This document shows, in pieces, positions 61,880 to 64,000 of a stretch of 64,000 nt of DNA; within the stretch, counting starts at the first letter, position 1; every line of letters begins with the position of its first letter. The stretch covers positions 2,632,209 to 2,696,208 of the forward strand of contig NW_019091355.1 in NCBI RefSeq assembly GCF_001949145.1. The letters run 5' to 3'. The translations under genes were made by a program, and so were the position numbers. The notes below the pieces were generated by a model. That model was not told the DNA's origin. It did no database searches and worked only from the letters and a program-made list of their open reading frames with translations. The DNA is from Acanthaster planci. Taxonomy: Eukaryota; Echinodermata; Asteroidea; Valvatida; Acanthasteridae.

Positions 61880-62020
61880 CTCATGGGTTATGAATAATAC
61901 AATTACTAAATTACGTCGGCAGCAATTTTCCCCCCTAATGCAATTACAGGGGATGCGCTTAACGGGAGCTTTTGAAATATTTAGCGCTCTGTCAATACAA
62001 TTATAATGAGTCGGAATCGT
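61880..62020. promoter_or_regulatory. Candidate conserved non-coding element rich in homeodomain/SOX-like sites
   Basis: A cluster of TAAT/ATTA and ACAAT cores (AATACAATTACTAAATTA, CTAATGCAATTACAGG, TCAATACAATTATAATGAG) in non-repetitive sequence. Such density resembles developmental enhancers, but no conservation data are available and AT-rich DNA gives such cores by chance. Confidence 0.25.
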
Positions 62021-64000
62021 TCTTATGATGTAACGCTATTACAGTTTTCCTGCTAAATTCAATTTGACGATGGAGAGCCTTTTGTGTTGTTTGAGGTAAC
62101 TCCATTATATTTCGCCAAACTTCAAATCGTGCGCACTGGACGCAGTAGGCTGATGAGGTTCGGCTTGTTCACTCAGGAGGAAGATGCTAAATGGGAGGGT
62201 AGATGGGGGTGTAATTTTTGTCTTCACGCCTGAGTGGTGGATTTCCCCCCTTTTTTTCCCTCGACTGTGTACTGTCTTTCGATCGAGGCTGTGTCGGAGA
62301 GCCGACGACGCCCCAATAATCTCTCGCAATTAGCGGACGAAATTTGACGGCGCTTCGGCCAATGTTGCTAAATCCGCAAATCACGATGGTAGAGAAGCAT
62401 GAACGCACAATCAGTTGGAACTCTTTTGCCACAAATGCGTGAAACGAATTTCACCCATGCAGATACACCTTTGACGAATATGCAGCCATTCGGCGGGCGT
62501 GGCTGTGGGAGGTTTGTTTGTTCGCTCTGATTTGGTCCTTTTTTGAAATTTAAACCTTATGCCTTAAGGAGTTTACAGAGTAACTCTTTGAAGTCCTTTT
62601 GACACCAGTTTGGTGAAAATCTGATGTACCGTTCTTGCGCAACGTGCATTTTTCCGAGACGTTTCAGCCAAATAATGTATATTTACTTTTATCATTGATG
62701 TGCTCGGTGCACGCGGGCTGGCGCGCATGTAGGCTTGAACCTTAAATGACAAAAGTATACGTTTGATTGAGTTAAAACTTCACACTTGTAATGAAAACGA
62801 GTGTCTTTACACGCATGCCAAGTGTCCAAAAAATTGAGCAAGGCACAGCCGAAATAACCCGGCCGTTTTAGGGTTAAAGGTCGCGGGAACTCACCAAACC
62901 ACAACCAGTAGGGGGTGGATCAGGGAAACCGACTTCCTGGCATCATAACTGGACAAGAAAGACCCAACCTACTTACCAAACCACAGCCAAAGTGTGGCGG
63001 GTCATTAACTCACCAATGCGCAGCTAGAATGACATTTTTAATGGATAAAATTTGGTTTCAACCTTTTATCCGATAAATACTTTAAACTAGTTTTTACTGA
63101 GCTTCGGCACTTTTGCCTTTGCTCCTCACATTTATTTCAGTTTCCTTTAAAAGCCATTACAGGGGGACCTCTTTCGGCGCCAATTATCATTGGATTGTGT
63201 TAACCCCTGCGTTAAGAGACTTCTTTCACACCCCTGGCAAAAGAACAGCCTTCAGTATATCCTGACGTTGTACTTCCACCTTCTGATCTAATTTATCAGA
63301 CACATTCAAAGTGAAAAATAGGTTATTTATATACAAATTTGCAATTACATTCACAAGTCGGCTGATAGCTGAGGGGGAAGGCGTCTGGTTACGAATAGGG
63401 GTCGGCTGTTGGAACGATGAAAAATAGGAACGGGAGAATCACCAACGCGTCCAACGTGTGTGACGAATGTTAGGTGATCTGTTTCGTGTATAACGCATGC
63501 GCGCCGCAGATACACGATGCTTGACTGACGCGGGAAAAAACAATGCTTCCCTCTCGTCTGCTCTTGAAGTAGGCGTAAGTGTAGCCATCGGCTGGTCTAT
63601 GGGGTCAACGGGGGCCCACCCCAAAAAGGAAAATTTGTATCAATCTGATGAGAGAATTGCAATTTTGGGACTATTTCATTTGTATCTTCTTTCAAAAGCG
63701 TGTAAAAAGTTTGTAAAAGCCTCATCTCTCTGTAAAAGGCATACATTACAAATTGCAAACACGTTGTGCTCCCTACTCGAAAGAAATCCCCCGCCCCCTA
63801 AAATTTGATGTCGAATCCACTCTTGGATGTGGCTAGCCTCATTTCCATTTTCCAAGCTCTCACTTCAGTCATCAGGATGATGTGTCGGTATCCCTTTATT
63901 TGACTCTGTGGAAACACCAATCACGAGTGCGTATAAAACTCTGTCTCGTTTTGTCAAAGCACTTCTGCATGCATGTAGCACTCGAACATTGGTCGGTATT

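Larger units (their letters stand above)
48711..64000. other. Intergenic DNA, no supported gene
   Basis: No exon with a recognisable domain was found on either strand. Frames up to 211 codons (61371-62006) have no homology I recognise and no convincing splice or start context. The stretch includes a 33-bp tandem duplication (49571-49636), a perfect hairpin (53656-53690), a 7-bp tandem repeat (58391-58413), a GC-richer patch near 57870-58270, and a homeodomain-site-rich patch near 61880-62020. It may be the 5' flank of a neighbouring gene beyond the window. Confidence 0.55.

Noticed and set aside
61371-62006. Longest plus-strand open frame outside the gene (211 codons)
   Set aside because: Composition follows the local T/C-rich DNA, no domain recognised, no credible start or splice context; its end overlaps AT-rich, enhancer-like sequence.
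1-64000. CRISPR arrays, bacterial operons, phage or viral genes
   Set aside because: Nothing resembling them; the sequence has spliced animal gene structure throughout.

Overview
This is eukaryotic, almost certainly metazoan, nuclear DNA. It has short coding exons bounded by GT/AG splice sites, long AT-leaning introns, miniature inverted-repeat elements and homopolymer tracts. The many TACATGTA-type motifs and the gene content fit an invertebrate deuterostome (echinoderm, hemichordate or cephalochordate), but the lineage is an inference. Most open reading frames of 60-200 codons are chance frames in non-coding DNA.

I can support one protein-coding gene. It lies on the + strand from at least 10148 to the stop at 44120 and looks like an invertebrate neuregulin (EGF/ErbB-ligand precursor). 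Thirteen coding exons chain without a frame conflict: two encode one Ig domain (10148-10322, 11175-11284); one is an apparent alternative first exon encoding a cytoplasmic head and a membrane segment (15450-15639); seven encode EGF-like modules (27675-37582); one encodes the transmembrane helix (42274-42376); and two encode a roughly 290-residue cytoplasmic tail (42750-42888, 43392-44120). The order Ig exons, then a membrane-anchor first exon, then EGF exons, then TM, then tail is the order I recall for vertebrate NRG1, whose type III promoter lies between the Ig and EGF exons. The form starting at 15450 would be 708 residues. Unlike vertebrate neuregulins it carries three ErbB-ligand-type EGF domains, each interrupted by a phase-2 intron between cysteines 4 and 5, plus four CxCxC-type EGF modules.

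Region by region: 1-10147 is upstream or intronic DNA with a hairpin, a collapsed tandem duplication around an N, and a hAT-like MITE. 10148-15639 holds the two alternative N-terminal ends. 15640-27674 is a long intron with a minisatellite and some candidate conserved non-coding stretches. 27675-44120 is the EGF/TM/tail part. 44121 to about 48.7 kb is a probable long 3' UTR or 3' flank with several AATAAA signals and at least four inverted-repeat elements. About 48.7-64 kb is intergenic with no gene I can support; it holds a perfect hairpin and some homeodomain-site-rich or GC-rich stretches that may be regulatory.

Expected biology, by family knowledge: the precursor sits in the plasma membrane, EGF modules with a G-x-R-C ending engage an ErbB/EGFR-type receptor, and the tail signals or is trafficked. 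Intron phases allow EGF blocks to be skipped or exchanged in frame, so one locus could produce Ig-type or membrane-anchored ligands with different EGF content.
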